NCBI RefSeq assembly: GCF_029210375.1
Contig: NZ_JARGER010000039.1
Location: forward strand, 1 to 64,000
Length of the DNA stretch: 64,000 bases
Direction: 5' to 3'
Source: Nocardioides sp. YIM 152315
GTDB lineage: Bacteria > Actinomycetota > Actinomycetes > Propionibacteriales > Nocardioidaceae
Shown here: positions 44,576 to 58,133 of the stretch, piece by piece
Layout of the letters: every line of letters begins with the position of its first letter
Position numbering within the stretch: the stretch's first letter is position 1
Notes under the pieces: model-generated
What the model saw: only the letters and a program-made list of their open reading frames with translations
Told to the model about the DNA's origin: nothing
Databases searched by the model: none
Made by a program: the position numbers and the translations under genes

Positions 44576-46069
44576 TCAGGAGAGCTTCTCGAGGACGAGC
44601 TCGCGCACCCGGGCGGCGTCTGCCTGGCCCCGCATCTCCTTCATCACCGCGCCGATCAGCGCCCCCGCCGCGGCCACCTTGCCGTCGCGGATCTTCTCCG
44701 CGACGTCGGGGTTGGCGGCGATGGCGTTGTCGACCGCAGTCGAGAGCGCGCCTTCGTCGGAGACGATCGCGAGCCCGCGCGCGGCGACGACCTCGTCCGG
44801 GGTGCCCTCGCCGGCGAAGAGCCCGTCGAAGACCTGGCGGGCGAGCTTGTCGTTGAGGCTGCCCTCGTCGACCAGCGCCTGCACGCGGGCCACGTCGGCC
44901 GGGGTCACCGGCAGCGCGTCGACCAGGACGCCCTGCTCGTTGGCGCGCCGGGCGAGCTCGCCGAGCCACCACTTGCGCGCGGCCTGGGGCGTGGTGCCTG
45001 CGGCGATGGTCTGCTCGATCACGTTCAGGGCGCCGGCACCGACCGTGTCGCGCATCTCGAGGTCGGAGAAGCCCCACTCGGTCTGCAGCCGTGCCCGACG
45101 CGCGGTCGGGTTCTCGGGCAGCGTGCCGCGCAGCTCCTCGACCCACGCGCGGGTCGGGGCCACCGGGACCAGGTCGGGCTCCGGGAAGTAGCGGTAGTCC
45201 TCGGCGTCGGACTTCTCCCGGCCGCTGGTGGTGACGCCGGTGTCCTCGTGCCAGTGCCGGGTCTCCTGGAGGATCTTCTCGCCGCCCCCGAGCACCGCGG
45301 CGTGACGCGACATCTCGAAGCGCACCGCCCGCTCGACCGAGCGCAGCGAGTTCACGTTCTTGGTCTCGGTGCGGGTGCCCAGGACGCCCGAGTCCTTCGG
45401 CGACAGCGACAGGTTGACGTCGGCGCGGATCGAGCCCTGGTCCATCCGCGCGTCGGAGACGCCGAGCGCGACGATCAGGTCCCGCAGCTGGGCGACGTAC
45501 GCCCGCGCGACCTCGGGAGCCTTCGCGCCGGCGCCGAGGATCGGCCTGGTGACGATCTCGATGAGCGGGATGCCGGCGCGGTTGTAGTCGACCAGGGAGT
45601 GGTCGGCGCCGTGGATGCGGCCGGTGGCGCCGCCGACGTGCAGCGACTTGCCCGTGTCCTCCTCCATGTGGGCGCGCTCGATCTCGACGCGGAAGGTCTC
45701 GCCCTCCACCTCGACGTCCATGAAGCCGTCGAAGCAGATCGGCTCGTCGTACTGCGACGTCTGGAAGTTCTTCGGCATGTCCGGGTAGAAGTAGTTCTTC
45801 CGCGCGAACCGGCACCACTCCGCGATCTCGCAGTTGAGCGCCAGCCCGATCCGGATCGCCGACTCCACGGCCTTGCCGTTGACCACCGGCATCGCGCCCG
45901 GCAGGCCCAGACAGGTCGGGCAGACCTGCGTGTTGGGCTCGGCGCCGAACTCGGTCGGGCAGCCGCAGAACATCTTCGACGCCGTGTTGAGCTCGACGTG
46001 GACCTCCAGGCCCATCGCGGGGTCGTACGACGTCAGCACGTCGTCGAAGGCAACGAGGGTGTCGGTCAT
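44576..46069 (-). CDS. gatB: Aspartyl/glutamyl-tRNA amidotransferase subunit B
   Basis: A 497-residue GatB: transamidates Glu-tRNA(Gln) and/or Asp-tRNA(Asn) with ammonia from GatA. The cradle domain opens with [20 protein letters not shown] and the zinc-site cysteines (CGC and QVCPTCLG), and [10 protein letters not shown] is diagnostic. The C-terminal YqeY-like tail is complete. ATG at 46069 overlaps the gatA stop; gatC-gatA-gatB are coupled. Confidence 0.97.
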   Translation of the reverse strand: MTDTLVAFDDVLTSYDPAMGLEVHVELNTASKMFCGCPTEFGAEPNTQVCPTCLGLPGAMPVVNGKAVESAIRIGLALNCEIAEWCRFARKNYFYPDMPKNFQTSQYDEPICFDGFMDVEVEGETFRVEIERAHMEEDTGKSLHVGGATGRIHGADHSLVDYNRAGIPLIEIVTRPILGAGAKAPEVARAYVAQLRDLIVALGVSDARMDQGSIRADVNLSLSPKDSGVLGTRTETKNVNSLRSVERAVRFEMSRHAAVLGGGEKILQETRHWHEDTGVTTSGREKSDAEDYRYFPEPDLVPVAPTRAWVEELRGTLPENPTARRARLQTEWGFSDLEMRDTVGAGALNVIEQTIAAGTTPQAARKWWLGELARRANEQGVLVDALPVTPADVARVQALVDEGSLNDKLARQVFDGLFAGEGTPDEVVAARGLAIVSDEGALSTAVDNAIAANPDVAEKIRDGKVAAAGALIGAVMKEMRGQADAARVRELVLEKLS

Positions 46070-47562
46070 GACAGGTTCTCCTCCGGAGGAACGAGCGGCC
46101 CGCCCCACTGGTCGAGCAGCGCGGCCTCGAGGGCGGCGCCGACCCGGTAGCAGCGGTCGTCGGCAAGGGCCGGGGCGAGGATCTGGAAGCCGGCGGGCAG
46201 GCCGTCCTCGTCGGCGAGGCCACTGGGCACCGAGATGCCCGGCACGCCCGCGAGGTTGGCGGGGATCGTCGCGAGGTCGTTGAGGTACATCGCGATCGGG
46301 TCGTCGAGCTTCTCTCCCAGCTTGAACGCCGTGGTCGGCGCGGTCGGCGAGACCAGCACGTCGGCCTGCTCGAACGCGGCCTCGAAGTCGCGCGAGATCA
46401 GCGTGCGCACCTTCTGCGCCTGGCCGTAGTAGGCGTCGTAGTAGCCGCTCGACAGGGCGTACGTGCCGAGGATGATGCGGCGCTTGACCTCGTCGCCGAA
46501 GCCGGCGTCACGGGTGGCGCGCATGACCTCCTCGGCGCTGGCGCCCTCCTCGGGCCAAACCCGCAGGCCGTAGCGCATGGCGTCGAACTTCGCGAGGTTG
46601 CTCGACGCCTCCGCCGGCAGGATGAGGTAGTACGTCGCGAGCGCGTGCACGAACGTCGGGCACGACACCTCGACGACCTCGGCGCCGGCCTTGACCAGCA
46701 GGTCGACGGACTCCCGGAAGCGCGTCAGCACACCCGGCTGCCAGCCGTCGCCGGACATCTCGGAGATGATGCCGATGCGCACGCCGGACAGGTCGCCGGA
46801 CGCGCCCTGCCGCGCGGCCTCGACCAGCGGCGGGAGCGACTGGTCGATGCTGGTGGAGTCGAGCGGGTCGTGGCCACCGATCACCTCGTGCAACATCGCC
46901 GAGTCGAGGACGGTCCTGGTGACCGGGCCCGCCTGGTCGAGGGAGTTCGCGAGCGCGACGAGGCCGTAGCGGGACACCCCGCCGTAGGTCGGCTTCATGC
47001 CGACCGTCCCGGTCACCGCGCCCGGCTGGCGGATCGAGCCGCCGGTGTCGGTGCCGATCGCGAGCGGCGCCTCGAACGCCGCCACGGCCGCGGCCGAGCC
47101 GCCGCCGGAGCCACCGGGGATCCGGTCCAGGTCCCACGGGTTGCGGGTCGGGCCGTACGCCGAGTGCTCGGTCGAGCTGCCCATCGCGAACTCGTCCATG
47201 TTGGTCTTGCCGAGGATCGGCAGGCCGGCCTCCCTGAGGCGCCGCACCACGGTCGCGTCGTACGGCGGCACCCAGCCCTCGAGGATCTTCGATCCACAGG
47301 TCGTCGGCAGGCCCTCGGTGGTGAGCACGTCCTTGACCGCGATCGGCACCCCGTCGAGCGCCGACAGCGTGGTGCCCGCCGCGCGGCGAGCGTCGGACGC
47401 CTCGGCCACGGCCAGCGCGCCCTCGGCGTCGACGTGCAGGAACGCGTGCACGGCCCCGTCGACCTCGGCGATCCGGTCGAGGTGGGCTCGGGTGGCGGCG
47501 ACGGAGGTCGTCTCGCCTGACGCGAGCGCGGCGGCCAGCTCGGCGGCGGTCCTCGTGATCAC
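46066..47562 (-). CDS. gatA: Aspartyl/glutamyl-tRNA amidotransferase subunit A
   Basis: A 498-residue amidase-signature enzyme that releases ammonia from glutamine for GatB. The Ser-cisSer-Lys triad is represented by Lys in [10 protein letters not shown] and by the [13 protein letters not shown] and [10 protein letters not shown] segments. GTG at 47562 overlaps the gatC stop codon. Confidence 0.97.
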   Translation of the reverse strand: MITRTAAELAAALASGETTSVAATRAHLDRIAEVDGAVHAFLHVDAEGALAVAEASDARRAAGTTLSALDGVPIAVKDVLTTEGLPTTCGSKILEGWVPPYDATVVRRLREAGLPILGKTNMDEFAMGSSTEHSAYGPTRNPWDLDRIPGGSGGGSAAAVAAFEAPLAIGTDTGGSIRQPGAVTGTVGMKPTYGGVSRYGLVALANSLDQAGPVTRTVLDSAMLHEVIGGHDPLDSTSIDQSLPPLVEAARQGASGDLSGVRIGIISEMSGDGWQPGVLTRFRESVDLLVKAGAEVVEVSCPTFVHALATYYLILPAEASSNLAKFDAMRYGLRVWPEEGASAEEVMRATRDAGFGDEVKRRIILGTYALSSGYYDAYYGQAQKVRTLISRDFEAAFEQADVLVSPTAPTTAFKLGEKLDDPIAMYLNDLATIPANLAGVPGISVPSGLADEDGLPAGFQILAPALADDRCYRVGAALEAALLDQWGGPLVPPEENLS

Positions 47563-47858
47563 TGCTCCTCCCCCAGGATGCGCGGCACGGAGAAGCGCTG
47601 CTCCTCGACCTCCGGGGCGCCCGACAGCGCCTGCTCGGGCGTCAGGCACGCGACGACGACGTCCTCGCGGAAGACGTTCGTGAGCGGCAGCGCGTGCGAG
47701 GTCGGCGGGATGTCGTCACCGGCGGCGCCGCTGATCGAGGCCACCGACTCGAGGATCACCGACAGCTGCGGCGCCAGGTGGTCGAGCTCCTCGTCGGACA
47801 GGTCGATCCGGGCGAGGTTCGCCAGGTGCGCGACCTCGTCTCGGGTGATCTCAGGCAT
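47559..47858 (-). CDS. gatC: Aspartyl/glutamyl-tRNA amidotransferase subunit C
   Basis: A 99-residue GatC, the stabilising subunit that wraps Gat[21 protein letters not shown] and the C-terminal [14 protein letters not shown] end ([11 protein letters not shown]) are standard. ATG at 47858 chosen because the upstream frame overlaps the divergent sigma-factor region. Confidence 0.95.
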   Translation of the reverse strand: MPEITRDEVAHLANLARIDLSDEELDHLAPQLSVILESVASISGAAGDDIPPTSHALPLTNVFREDVVVACLTPEQALSGAPEVEEQRFSVPRILGEEQ

Positions 47859-47942
47859 GGGGTCAATCCTAGGAGAGACTGCGCCCACCCAACCGATCGG
47901 GCCGACCACGCATCTTCGTCGGTGACCGCTCGAGGAGGATCG

Positions 47943-48453
47943 ATGGCGAGAACGATGACGGACGACGCGTTCACCGAGTTCGTCCACGCGGCGTGGCCGG
48001 GCCTCTACCGCACGGCGTACCTCATGCTCGGCGATCACCAGCTCGCCGAGGACCTCACCCAGACGGCCCTGGCGAAGACCTACGGCTCGTGGCGGACCGT
48101 GAAGGATCCCGCCGCGGCGCCGGCGTACGCGCGCGTGGTGCTGGCGAACACCGCGGCCTCCTGGTTCCGGCGCCGGTCGTGGCGCAACGAGCAGCCGACC
48201 GCACAGCTGCCCGACGCCGGGGTCGAGCACGACCCGAGCACCCGCACCACCGTCGTCGACGCGCTCGCCACCCTCCCGCCGCGGCAACGCGCCGTCGTCG
48301 TGCTGCGCTACTACGACGACCTCAGCGTCCGCGACGTCGCCCACGCTCTCGGCATTTCCGAGGGCACCGTCAAGAGCCAGACCTCCGACGCGCTCGCCAC
48401 GCTGCGGGACCTGCTGGGCGAGGCCGTGATCCCCATGACCGAAGGAGCTCGCC

Positions 48454-48461
<8 letters not shown>
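47943..48461 (+). CDS. SigE-type ECF RNA polymerase sigma factor
   Basis: A 172-residue ECF sigma factor of the actinobacterial SigE/SigM-like group: region 2 ([35 protein letters not shown]) and region 4 ([20 protein letters not shown] with the helix-turn-helix [14 protein letters not shown]). ATG at 47943 has GAGGAGG before it. Its end overlaps the following membrane protein gene by 8 bases, the usual place for an anti-sigma factor. Confidence 0.92.
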
Positions 48462-51776
<3,315 letters not shown>

Positions 51777-51814
51777 CGCCCCGCCCCCGGGGAAGAAATC
51801 CGAGAAATATCGGC

Positions 51815-51844
51815 TTGGCCGGAATGACGGCGCGTGCTTACGCT
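51815..51844 (+). promoter_or_regulatory. Putative promoter of the TetR gene
   Basis: TTGGCC (51815-51820) and TACGCT (51839-51844) are separated by 18 bases and lie just before the operator at 51856. A plausible sigma-70-type promoter; spacing and sequence are seen, use is inferred. Confidence 0.5.
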
Positions 51845-51855
51845 GTTCCGCATGG

Positions 51856-51872
51856 AACGAAACCGTTTCGTT
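51856..51872. promoter_or_regulatory. TetR-type operator
   Basis: AACGAAACCGTTTCGTT: perfect 8-bp arms around a single central base, 36 bp before the TetR ATG and just downstream of the putative promoter. This is a typical site for autoregulation and control of the efflux gene that follows. Confidence 0.75.
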
Positions 51873-51907
51873 TCATCCAGGTAGCAGCCGACAGCCCGAG
51901 GACCGCA

Positions 51908-52498
51908 ATGACCCCCAGTGCCGAACGCCCCCGCGTCGAGGGCGACCGCGAGCAGGAGATCTTCGACGCGACCCTCGACGTGCTCGCCGAGTCCGGCTAC
52001 GACCGCCTCACCATGGACGCCGTCGCCGCCAAGGCGAAGGCCTCCAAGGCGACCCTCTACCGCCGGTGGACCAACAAGGTCAGCCTGGTGATCGAGGCGC
52101 TCCAGCACGACAAGGGCACGCTCGACGTACCTGACTCCGGCTCGCTGCGCGACGACCTGTGCGCCGCCTTCTGCGGCATCGGCGGACTCACGGACGTCCA
52201 CACCGTCGCGACGTTCTCCAGCGTGCTGACCGCGATCTCCCGCGACGCCGACTTCGCCGAGGCCTTCCGCCGCGGCGTCGTCGGACCCAAGCTCGCCGTC
52301 TCGCGCGAGATCTGGGAACGCGCCCGGCAGCGCGGGGAGCTGCGCGACGACGTCGATCTCGACCTGCTCGAGCCCGCGCTGGCCGGCATCGTCCTGCACC
52401 GCCTCTTCATCCTCGGCGAGTGCCCCGACCCCGACACGATCACCCGCGTGATCGACCAGATCATCCTGCCGGCCGCGACCCGCGGTCCGGCGTCCTGA
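51908..52498 (+). CDS. TetR-family repressor
   Basis: A 196-residue TetR regulator: helix-turn-helix ESGYDRLTMDAVAAKAKASK followed by ATLYRRWTNKVSLV, then a helical ligand domain of the TetR C-11-like type. ATG at 51908 lies after the operator; an upstream frame would run through the operator. It sits 42 bases before the DHA2 efflux gene and probably represses it. Confidence 0.9.
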   Translation: MTPSAERPRVEGDREQEIFDATLDVLAESGYDRLTMDAVAAKAKASKATLYRRWTNKVSLVIEALQHDKGTLDVPDSGSLRDDLCAAFCGIGGLTDVHTVATFSSVLTAISRDADFAEAFRRGVVGPKLAVSREIWERARQRGELRDDVDLDLLEPALAGIVLHRLFILGECPDPDTITRVIDQIILPAATRGPAS

Positions 52499-52540
52499 CC
52501 CGACTCCCACCCTGAGTCCGACGAGGAAGACGAGACGACC

Positions 52541-54109
52541 ATGACCGACGTGATGACGCCCGAGGAGCATGCCTCGGGCAGGAAGCTCCATCTGGGGTGG
52601 GCCCTCGTGCTCATCTCGGTGGCCCAGCTGATGGTGGTGCTCGACGGCACCATCGTGAACATCGCCCTGCCCTTCATCCAGCACGACCTGGACATCGCCG
52701 ACGCCAACCTCCGCTGGGTGGTCACCGGCTACGCGCTCGCCTTCGGCAGCCTGCTGCTGCTCGGCGGCCGACTCGGCGACCTCTACGGCCGCCGCCGCGT
52801 CTTCATGGTCGGCCTGGTGATCTTCGGTGTGGCGTCGTTGCTCGGCGGACTCGCCACCAACGAGCCGCTGCTGCTCGCGGCCCGTGCCCTGCAGGGCCTC
52901 GGCGCGGCCCTCGCCTCCCCCGCCGCGCTGGCGCTGATCGCCACGACCTTCCCGGCCGGCCCGCCGCGCAACCGCGCGTTCGCCGTGTACGCCGCGATGT
53001 CCGGCGTCGGCGCGGCCGTCGGCCTGCTGCTGGGCGGCTGGCTGACCGGGCTCGACAGCGTGCTCGGCTTCGACGTCGAGGGCTGGCGCCTCACGCTGCT
53101 GATCAACACCCCGATCGGCATCGTCACGGCGCTGCTCGCGCCGCGCTTCCTCAACGAGAGCGAGTCGCACCCCGGTGAGCTCGACCTGCCCGGTGCCGTC
53201 ACCGGCACCCTCGGCCTGCTCGGCCTCGTCTTCGGCATCAGCCGCGCCGGCACCGACGGCTGGGGCGACACCTGGACGATCGCCAGCATCGCCGCGGGCG
53301 TGGTGCTGCTCGCGGCGTTCCTGCTCCTCGAGCGCCGGGTCGCGCACCCGTTGCTGCCGGTCCGCGTGTTCGCCAACCGCACCCGCGCCGCCAGCTTCGT
53401 GGCGATGTTCTTCGCCCCGGCCGCGATGTTCGCGATGTTCTTCTACCTCAGCCAGTACATCCAGACGGTCATGGGCTACAGCCCGATCGAGGCGGGCGTC
53501 GCGTTCCTCCCCTTCTGCGTCGGACTGGTCCTCGCCGCGGGCGTCTCGTCGAGCCTGGCCAGCCGGTTCGACCCCCGGGTGCTGGCCGGCGTCGGCACCC
53601 TGATGGCGGCGGGCGCGCTGCTCGGCTTCTCCCGCCTGCCCAACGACACCTCCATCCCGATGCAGGACGTCCAGGGCAGCTACGTGACCGACCTGCTGCC
53701 GTTCATCGTGCTGATGGCGTTCGGCATGGGCATGACCTTCGTCCCGCTGACGCTCACCGCCGTGCACCACCTGCGCGCCGAGGACTCCGGCATCGGCTCC
53801 GGCGTGCTCAACACGATGCAGCAGATCGGCGGTGCGCTCGGCCTGTCCCTGCTCGGCACCATCGCCACGCAGACGATGGACGACCTGGCCGCGACGCTGC
53901 AGAAGGCCGTCGCCGCCGCCGGCGTGCCGGTCGACGAGGCGCAGCTGACGGTCGCCCAGCACCAGATCTTCACCGCCGGTGCGAGCGACGCGTTCCTGCT
54001 CGGCGCCGGCCTGATGCTCGTCGCGTCGGTGGTCACCTGGGTCTTCCTCACCGTGAAGCACCAGGAGCTCGCCACCGACGGACCGGAGGCCGCACCGGTC
54101 CACGTGTGA
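52541..54109 (+). CDS. DHA2-family MFS drug efflux transporter
   Basis: A 522-residue major facilitator with 14 predicted helices, of the EmrB/QacA (DHA2) type. Motif D1 is seen as VVLDGTIVNIALPFIQ, motif A as GGRLGDLYGRRRVF, and motif C as ALQGLGAALASPAALALI. It likely exports hydrophobic or cationic drugs under control of the adjacent TetR. RBS region GAGGAAGACGAG precedes the ATG. Downstream is a large perfect palindromic terminator. Confidence 0.93.
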   Translation: MTDVMTPEEHASGRKLHLGWALVLISVAQLMVVLDGTIVNIALPFIQHDLDIADANLRWVVTGYALAFGSLLLLGGRLGDLYGRRRVFMVGLVIFGVASLLGGLATNEPLLLAARALQGLGAALASPAALALIATTFPAGPPRNRAFAVYAAMSGVGAAVGLLLGGWLTGLDSVLGFDVEGWRLTLLINTPIGIVTALLAPRFLNESESHPGELDLPGAVTGTLGLLGLVFGISRAGTDGWGDTWTIASIAAGVVLLAAFLLLERRVAHPLLPVRVFANRTRAASFVAMFFAPAAMFAMFFYLSQYIQTVMGYSPIEAGVAFLPFCVGLVLAAGVSSSLASRFDPRVLAGVGTLMAAGALLGFSRLPNDTSIPMQDVQGSYVTDLLPFIVLMAFGMGMTFVPLTLTAVHHLRAEDSGIGSGVLNTMQQIGGALGLSLLGTIATQTMDDLAATLQKAVAAAGVPVDEAQLTVAQHQIFTAGASDAFLLGAGLMLVASVVTWVFLTVKHQELATDGPEAAPVHV

Positions 54110-54110
54110 G

Positions 54111-54163
54111 CTGAAATGACGCTGACCCGCCCGAAAGTTTCGGGCGGGTCAGCGTCATTTCAG
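54111..54163. terminator. 53-nt perfect palindrome, bidirectional terminator
   Basis: Two perfect 26-nt arms around one G (54137): the left arm runs CTGAAATGACGCTGACCCG then CCCGAAA, the right arm is its exact complement. It starts one base after the efflux gene stop; the stop codon of the convergent PfpI gene (54160-54162) lies inside the right arm. It shares GCTGACCCG with the terminator at 17198. Confidence 0.85.
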
Positions 54164-54699
54164 GGGGCGAGAGCGTCCTCGAGCGCCTTGATGAACGCCG
54201 GGATGTCGTTCGGGTCGCGACTGGTGATGAGCGTGCCGTCGACGACGACCTCCTCGTCGATCCAGGTGCCGCCGGCGTTGCGTACGTCGTCGGCCAGCGA
54301 GGCGTAGCTGGTCAGCCGCCGGCCGCGGGCCAGACCTGCGGACACCAGGAGCCACGGTCCGTGGCAGATCACGGCCAGCGGCTTGCCGTCCTCGACGGCC
54401 TGCTTGACGATCTGCTGCGCCCGCTCCTCGGTGCGGATCCGGTCGGCGTTCACGGTGCCGCCGGGCACCACGACCGCGTCGACCGAGCCGACGTCGAGGT
54501 CGTCGAGCGTGCCGTCGACGTCGACCTTCTGCGTCGGCTTCGTGTCGCCCTCGACGGCCTGGATCGGATCGGTGCCGGTCGAGTGGATCAGCACGGTCGC
54601 GCCCGCCTCGCGCAGCGCGTGGCGAGGCTTGACGAGCTCGGCCTCCTCGAAGAAGTCGGTCGCGATGATGGCCACGGTCCTGCCGGTCAGGTCACTCAT
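54160..54699 (-). CDS. DJ-1/PfpI family protein
   Basis: A 179-residue protein with the nucleophile elbow AVICHGPWLL (Cys112-His113) and the acidic partner Glu18/19 in FFEEAELVKP, as in bacterial PfpI/YhbO-type proteins reported as proteases, chaperones or deglycases. ATG at 54699. Its last codons fall within the palindromic terminator, giving the C-terminus ALEDALAP. Confidence 0.9.
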   Translation of the reverse strand: MSDLTGRTVAIIATDFFEEAELVKPRHALREAGATVLIHSTGTDPIQAVEGDTKPTQKVDVDGTLDDLDVGSVDAVVVPGGTVNADRIRTEERAQQIVKQAVEDGKPLAVICHGPWLLVSAGLARGRRLTSYASLADDVRNAGGTWIDEEVVVDGTLITSRDPNDIPAFIKALEDALAP

Positions 54700-54721
54700 G
54701 CCGACGCGGTACCCGGCCGCG

Positions 54722-55720
54722 TCAGCCCGACACGTGGGTGGCAGCCGCGCGCGCCAGCCCGAGCGCACGCCGAGCCCACGCCGGCGAGGCACCGGCCAGA
54801 CCGCAGGCCGGGGTGACGACGAGCCGATCGCCGACCCCGGCGGGGTCGAGCCCGAGCATGTCGAGCCACCGCAGCACGGACTCGGTCAGCTGGGCATCGG
54901 TCGTCGGCGTGGCCGGGTCGAGGGTCGGTACGGCGCCGAGCGCGACCGACTCCCCTGCCTCGAGCGCCTCGGCGAGCGCGTCGTGGTCGGCCGCCGTCAG
55001 CGTCGCGAGGTCGACCGACAGGCCGAGCGCCCCCGCCTTGCGCAGCACCGGCCACGGCACGTCGGCCGCGCACGAGTGCACCCAGGGCTCGGCACCCGCG
55101 TCGGCGATCGCCGCGAGCACCCACTCCACGGCGGCGGACGCCTCGGGCAGGTCGACGCTGCGGTGCTTGTGGAAGCCGGAGGCCGTCGGGACCCTGCCGT
55201 CCAGGACCGCCGCCAGCGCGGGCTCGTCGACCTGCACGACGAGCCGCTCGACGTCGGACAGCCGGCGGCGCACGTCCGCGACGTGGCCGCGCAGGCCCTC
55301 CGCCAGCGCCTGGGCGAGCTCGCGCCGCGCCCCGACGTCGGCGAGCACCTTGTCGCCGCGCGGGCGCTCCACGGTCGCCGCCAGCGTCCACGGGCCGGCC
55401 ACCTGGACCTTGAACACGCCGGCGAAGCCCTGTGCCTGCTCCTCGAGCCCGTCGAGGTCCTGGGCCAGCAGGCTGCGGGCCCTGCGCTGGTCGACGCCGC
55501 CGCCTCCCCCGGTCAGCCGCCACCCCGCCGGCTGCAGGTCGGCGCCGAGCTCGGCCACGATCGCCAGCGCCCGGCCGGTCATCGTCGCGGTCGCGCCGCG
55601 GCCCGGCACCTCGGGCAGGTGCGGGAGGTCGGGCAGCTCACCGAGGACGACCCGCAGCGCCTCGTCGTACGCCTGCTGGTCGTCGCCGGGCATGGACCCG
55701 ACGCCGGTGGCCGTCACCAT
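54722..55720 (-). CDS. MetE C-terminal-like (cobalamin-independent methionine synthase type) protein
   Basis: A 332-residue protein related to the catalytic half of MetE. ATGVGSMPG at the start and the zinc-site regions WVHSCAADVP (His, Cys) and VVTPACGLAG (Cys) are kept. It lacks the N-terminal folate-binding half of MetE, so it belongs to the short core-MetE/UROD-MetE-like group whose methyl donor is uncertain. ATG at 55720 is chosen; a GTG 15 codons earlier is possible. Part of a long minus-strand series after mnmA. Confidence 0.82.
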   Translation of the reverse strand: MVTATGVGSMPGDDQQAYDEALRVVLGELPDLPHLPEVPGRGATATMTGRALAIVAELGADLQPAGWRLTGGGGGVDQRRARSLLAQDLDGLEEQAQGFAGVFKVQVAGPWTLAATVERPRGDKVLADVGARRELAQALAEGLRGHVADVRRRLSDVERLVVQVDEPALAAVLDGRVPTASGFHKHRSVDLPEASAAVEWVLAAIADAGAEPWVHSCAADVPWPVLRKAGALGLSVDLATLTAADHDALAEALEAGESVALGAVPTLDPATPTTDAQLTESVLRWLDMLGLDPAGVGDRLVVTPACGLAGASPAWARRALGLARAAATHVSG

Positions 55721-55793
55721 GGCCGCCCGCCACGGCCGGTGGGCGGGGGGCGTTGAGCGATCCACCGAGTCGCGGCGGCAGGAGGTGGAAGGC

Positions 55794-56894
55794 TCACCGC
55801 TGCCCCGCCTGCACCCGCGACGTGGCCGAGATCGTCGCCGACCCGACCACGCGGGTGCCGTCGTAGATGACGGCGGCCTGGCCGGGCGCGATGCCGTACG
55901 CCGGGTCGAGCAGCTCGATGTCCACGGCCTCGTCCACGCGCACCCGGGCCGGCAGCTCCTCGCCGTGCGCGCGCAGCTGGACGGTTCCGGTCAGCTCGCG
56001 CGGCACCGTGCCGCACCAGCGTGGCCCGACGCCGGTCAGCCGATCGACCGCGAGCCGCTCGCGCGGTCCGACCGTGACCGTCCCGGAGACCGGTTCGATG
56101 TCGAGCACGAAGCGCGGCTTGCCGTCCGCCGCCGGCCGGCCGAGCCGCAGCCCGCGTCGCTGGCCGATGGTGAACGCGTAGGTGCCGGTGTGCGAGCCCA
56201 CGACCGCACCTGACTCGTCGACGATCGACCCGCCGTGGTTGGGCGCGCGGTCGCCGAGCTTCTCCCGCAGCCACCCGGCGTTGTCGCCGTCGGCGACGAA
56301 GCAGATGTCGTGGCTGTCCGGCTTGTCGGCGACCAGCAGCCCGCGCTCGGCCGCCTCCCGACGCACGTCGGCCTTGGTCGACCCACCCAGCGGGAAGAGC
56401 GAGTGCCGCAGCTGCGCCTGGTCGAGCACGCCGAGCACGTAGGACTGGTCCTTGCCGTGGTCGACCGCCCGGTGCATCTCCACGAGCCCGTCGGCGCCGG
56501 TGCGCAGCTGTGCGTAGTGGCCGGTCGCCACCGCGTCGAAGCCGAGGCCGAGCGCACGGTCGAGGACCGCGGCGAACTTGATCTTCTCGTTGCACCGCAG
56601 GCACGGGTTGGGCGTGCGGCCCGCGGCGTACTCGTCCATGAAGTCCTCGACCACGTCCTCGTGGAAGCGGTCGGACAGGTCCCACACGTAGAACGGGATG
56701 CCGATGACGTCGGCGGCCCGGCGTGCGTCGTTGCTGTCCTCGATCGTGCAGCACCCGCGCGCACCGGAGCGGTACGAGGCGGGGTTGCGCGACAGCGCCA
56801 GGTGGATGCCCGTGACGTCGTGTCCGGCCTCGACCGCGCGGGCCGCGGCGACGGCGGAGTCGACGCCGCCGGACATGGCAGCGATGACCCTCAT
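55794..56894 (-). CDS. mnmA: tRNA-specific 2-thiouridylase
   Basis: Makes 2-thiouridine at wobble position 34 of Lys, Glu and Gln tRNAs. The 366-residue protein has the PP-loop [11 protein letters not shown] at residue 7, catalytic cysteines in [15 protein letters not shown] and [10 protein letters not shown], and the C-terminal beta-barrel. It begins one base after the stop codon of the cysteine desulfurase gene, its likely sulfur donor. Confidence 0.95.
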   Translation of the reverse strand: MRVIAAMSGGVDSAVAAARAVEAGHDVTGIHLALSRNPASYRSGARGCCTIEDSNDARRAADVIGIPFYVWDLSDRFHEDVVEDFMDEYAAGRTPNPCLRCNEKIKFAAVLDRALGLGFDAVATGHYAQLRTGADGLVEMHRAVDHGKDQSYVLGVLDQAQLRHSLFPLGGSTKADVRREAAERGLLVADKPDSHDICFVADGDNAGWLREKLGDRAPNHGGSIVDESGAVVGSHTGTYAFTIGQRRGLRLGRPAADGKPRFVLDIEPVSGTVTVGPRERLAVDRLTGVGPRWCGTVPRELTGTVQLRAHGEELPARVRVDEAVDIELLDPAYGIAPGQAAVIYDGTRVVGSATISATSRVQAGQR

Positions 56895-56895
56895 C

Positions 56896-58080
56896 TCAGC
56901 GCCTCGCCGCCCGCGCCCGTTCGACGACCGGCGCGATCGCCTCGACGACGGCATCGACGTCGGCCCGGGTCGAGGTGTGGCCCAGCGAGAAGCGCAGCGA
57001 GTGCCGCGCGGCCTCCGCGTCGCGCCCCATGGCGAGCAGCACGTGGGAGGGCTGCGGCACGCCGGCCGAGCACGCCGAGCCGGTGGAGCATTCGATGCCG
57101 CGGGCGTCGAGGAGCATGAGCAGCGAGTCGCCCTCGCACCCGGGGAAGCCGAGGTGGGCGTTGCCCGGGAGCCTGCCCCCGAGATCCAGCGGAGCCCCGT
57201 GGAGGTGGGCGTCGGGGACCGCCTCGATCACCCGGCGCACCAGGTCGTCGCGCAGCGCGGCGACCCGGACGGCGTAGTCGGCCTGCTGCTTGACGGCCAG
57301 CTCGACCGCGGCGGCGAAGCCGGCGATCGCCGGGGTGTCGATGGTGCCGCTGCGGATGTCGCGCTCCTGGCCGCCGCCGTGCACGATCGGCGTCACGTCG
57401 AGCTCGCGGCGTACGACGAGCGCGCCCACGCCGAACGGACCGCCGACCTTGTGCCCGGTGAGCGTCAGCGCGTCGACGCCCGACCGGGCGAACGCGACCG
57501 GCACCGCCCCGACGGCCTGCACGGCGTCGGTGTGCACCGGGATGCCGTGCTCGGCGGCGATCGCGACGACCTCGTCGACGGGCTGCAGGGTGCCGACCTC
57601 GTTGTTGGCCCACATCACCGAGACCAGGGCCACCGACGCCGGGTCGCGCTCGACCGAGGCACGCAGCGCGTCCACGACGAGCCGACCCCGGTCGTCGACC
57701 GGCAGCAGCTCCACCTCGACGCCCGCGGTCTCGGCGAGCCAGTGCAGCGGGTCGAGGACGGCGTGGTGCTCGATCGACGTCGCGAGGATCCGGGTCCGGC
57801 GCGGGTCGGCGGTGCGGCGCGCCCAGTAGGCGCCCTTGAGGGCGAGGTTGTCGGCCTCGGTGCCGCCCGAGGTGAAGACCACCTCGCCGGGACGGCAGTC
57901 GAGCGCCTGGGCGATGGTCTCGCGCGACTCCTCGACGATGCGGCGGGCGCGCCGGCCGGAGGCGTGCAGCGAGCTGGGGTTGCCGACCTCGAGCAGGTGT
58001 GCCGTCATGGCCTCCACCGCCGCCGGCGCCATCGGGGTGGTCGCTGCGTGGTCGAGGTAGACGGTCTTCAGGTCGCTCAT
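56896..58080 (-). CDS. Cysteine desulfurase (IscS/NifS type)
   Basis: A 394-residue PLP enzyme that moves sulfur from cysteine. [11 protein letters not shown] opens the protein, the PLP lysine is in [13 protein letters not shown], and the persulfide cysteine is in [14 protein letters not shown]. Placement directly before mnmA indicates a role in tRNA thiolation; Fe-S assembly is also possible. ATG at 58080 removes 74 codons that overlap the next gene. Confidence 0.93.
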   Translation of the reverse strand: MSDLKTVYLDHAATTPMAPAAVEAMTAHLLEVGNPSSLHASGRRARRIVEESRETIAQALDCRPGEVVFTSGGTEADNLALKGAYWARRTADPRRTRILATSIEHHAVLDPLHWLAETAGVEVELLPVDDRGRLVVDALRASVERDPASVALVSVMWANNEVGTLQPVDEVVAIAAEHGIPVHTDAVQAVGAVPVAFARSGVDALTLTGHKVGGPFGVGALVVRRELDVTPIVHGGGQERDIRSGTIDTPAIAGFAAAVELAVKQQADYAVRVAALRDDLVRRVIEAVPDAHLHGAPLDLGGRLPGNAHLGFPGCEGDSLLMLLDARGIECSTGSACSAGVPQPSHVLLAMGRDAEAARHSLRFSLGHTSTRADVDAVVEAIAPVVERARAARR

Positions 58081-58133
58081 CGCACCGTCCAGCGTACGGC
58101 GCGCTCCCACGGTCGACCCACCCGACGCCGTCC

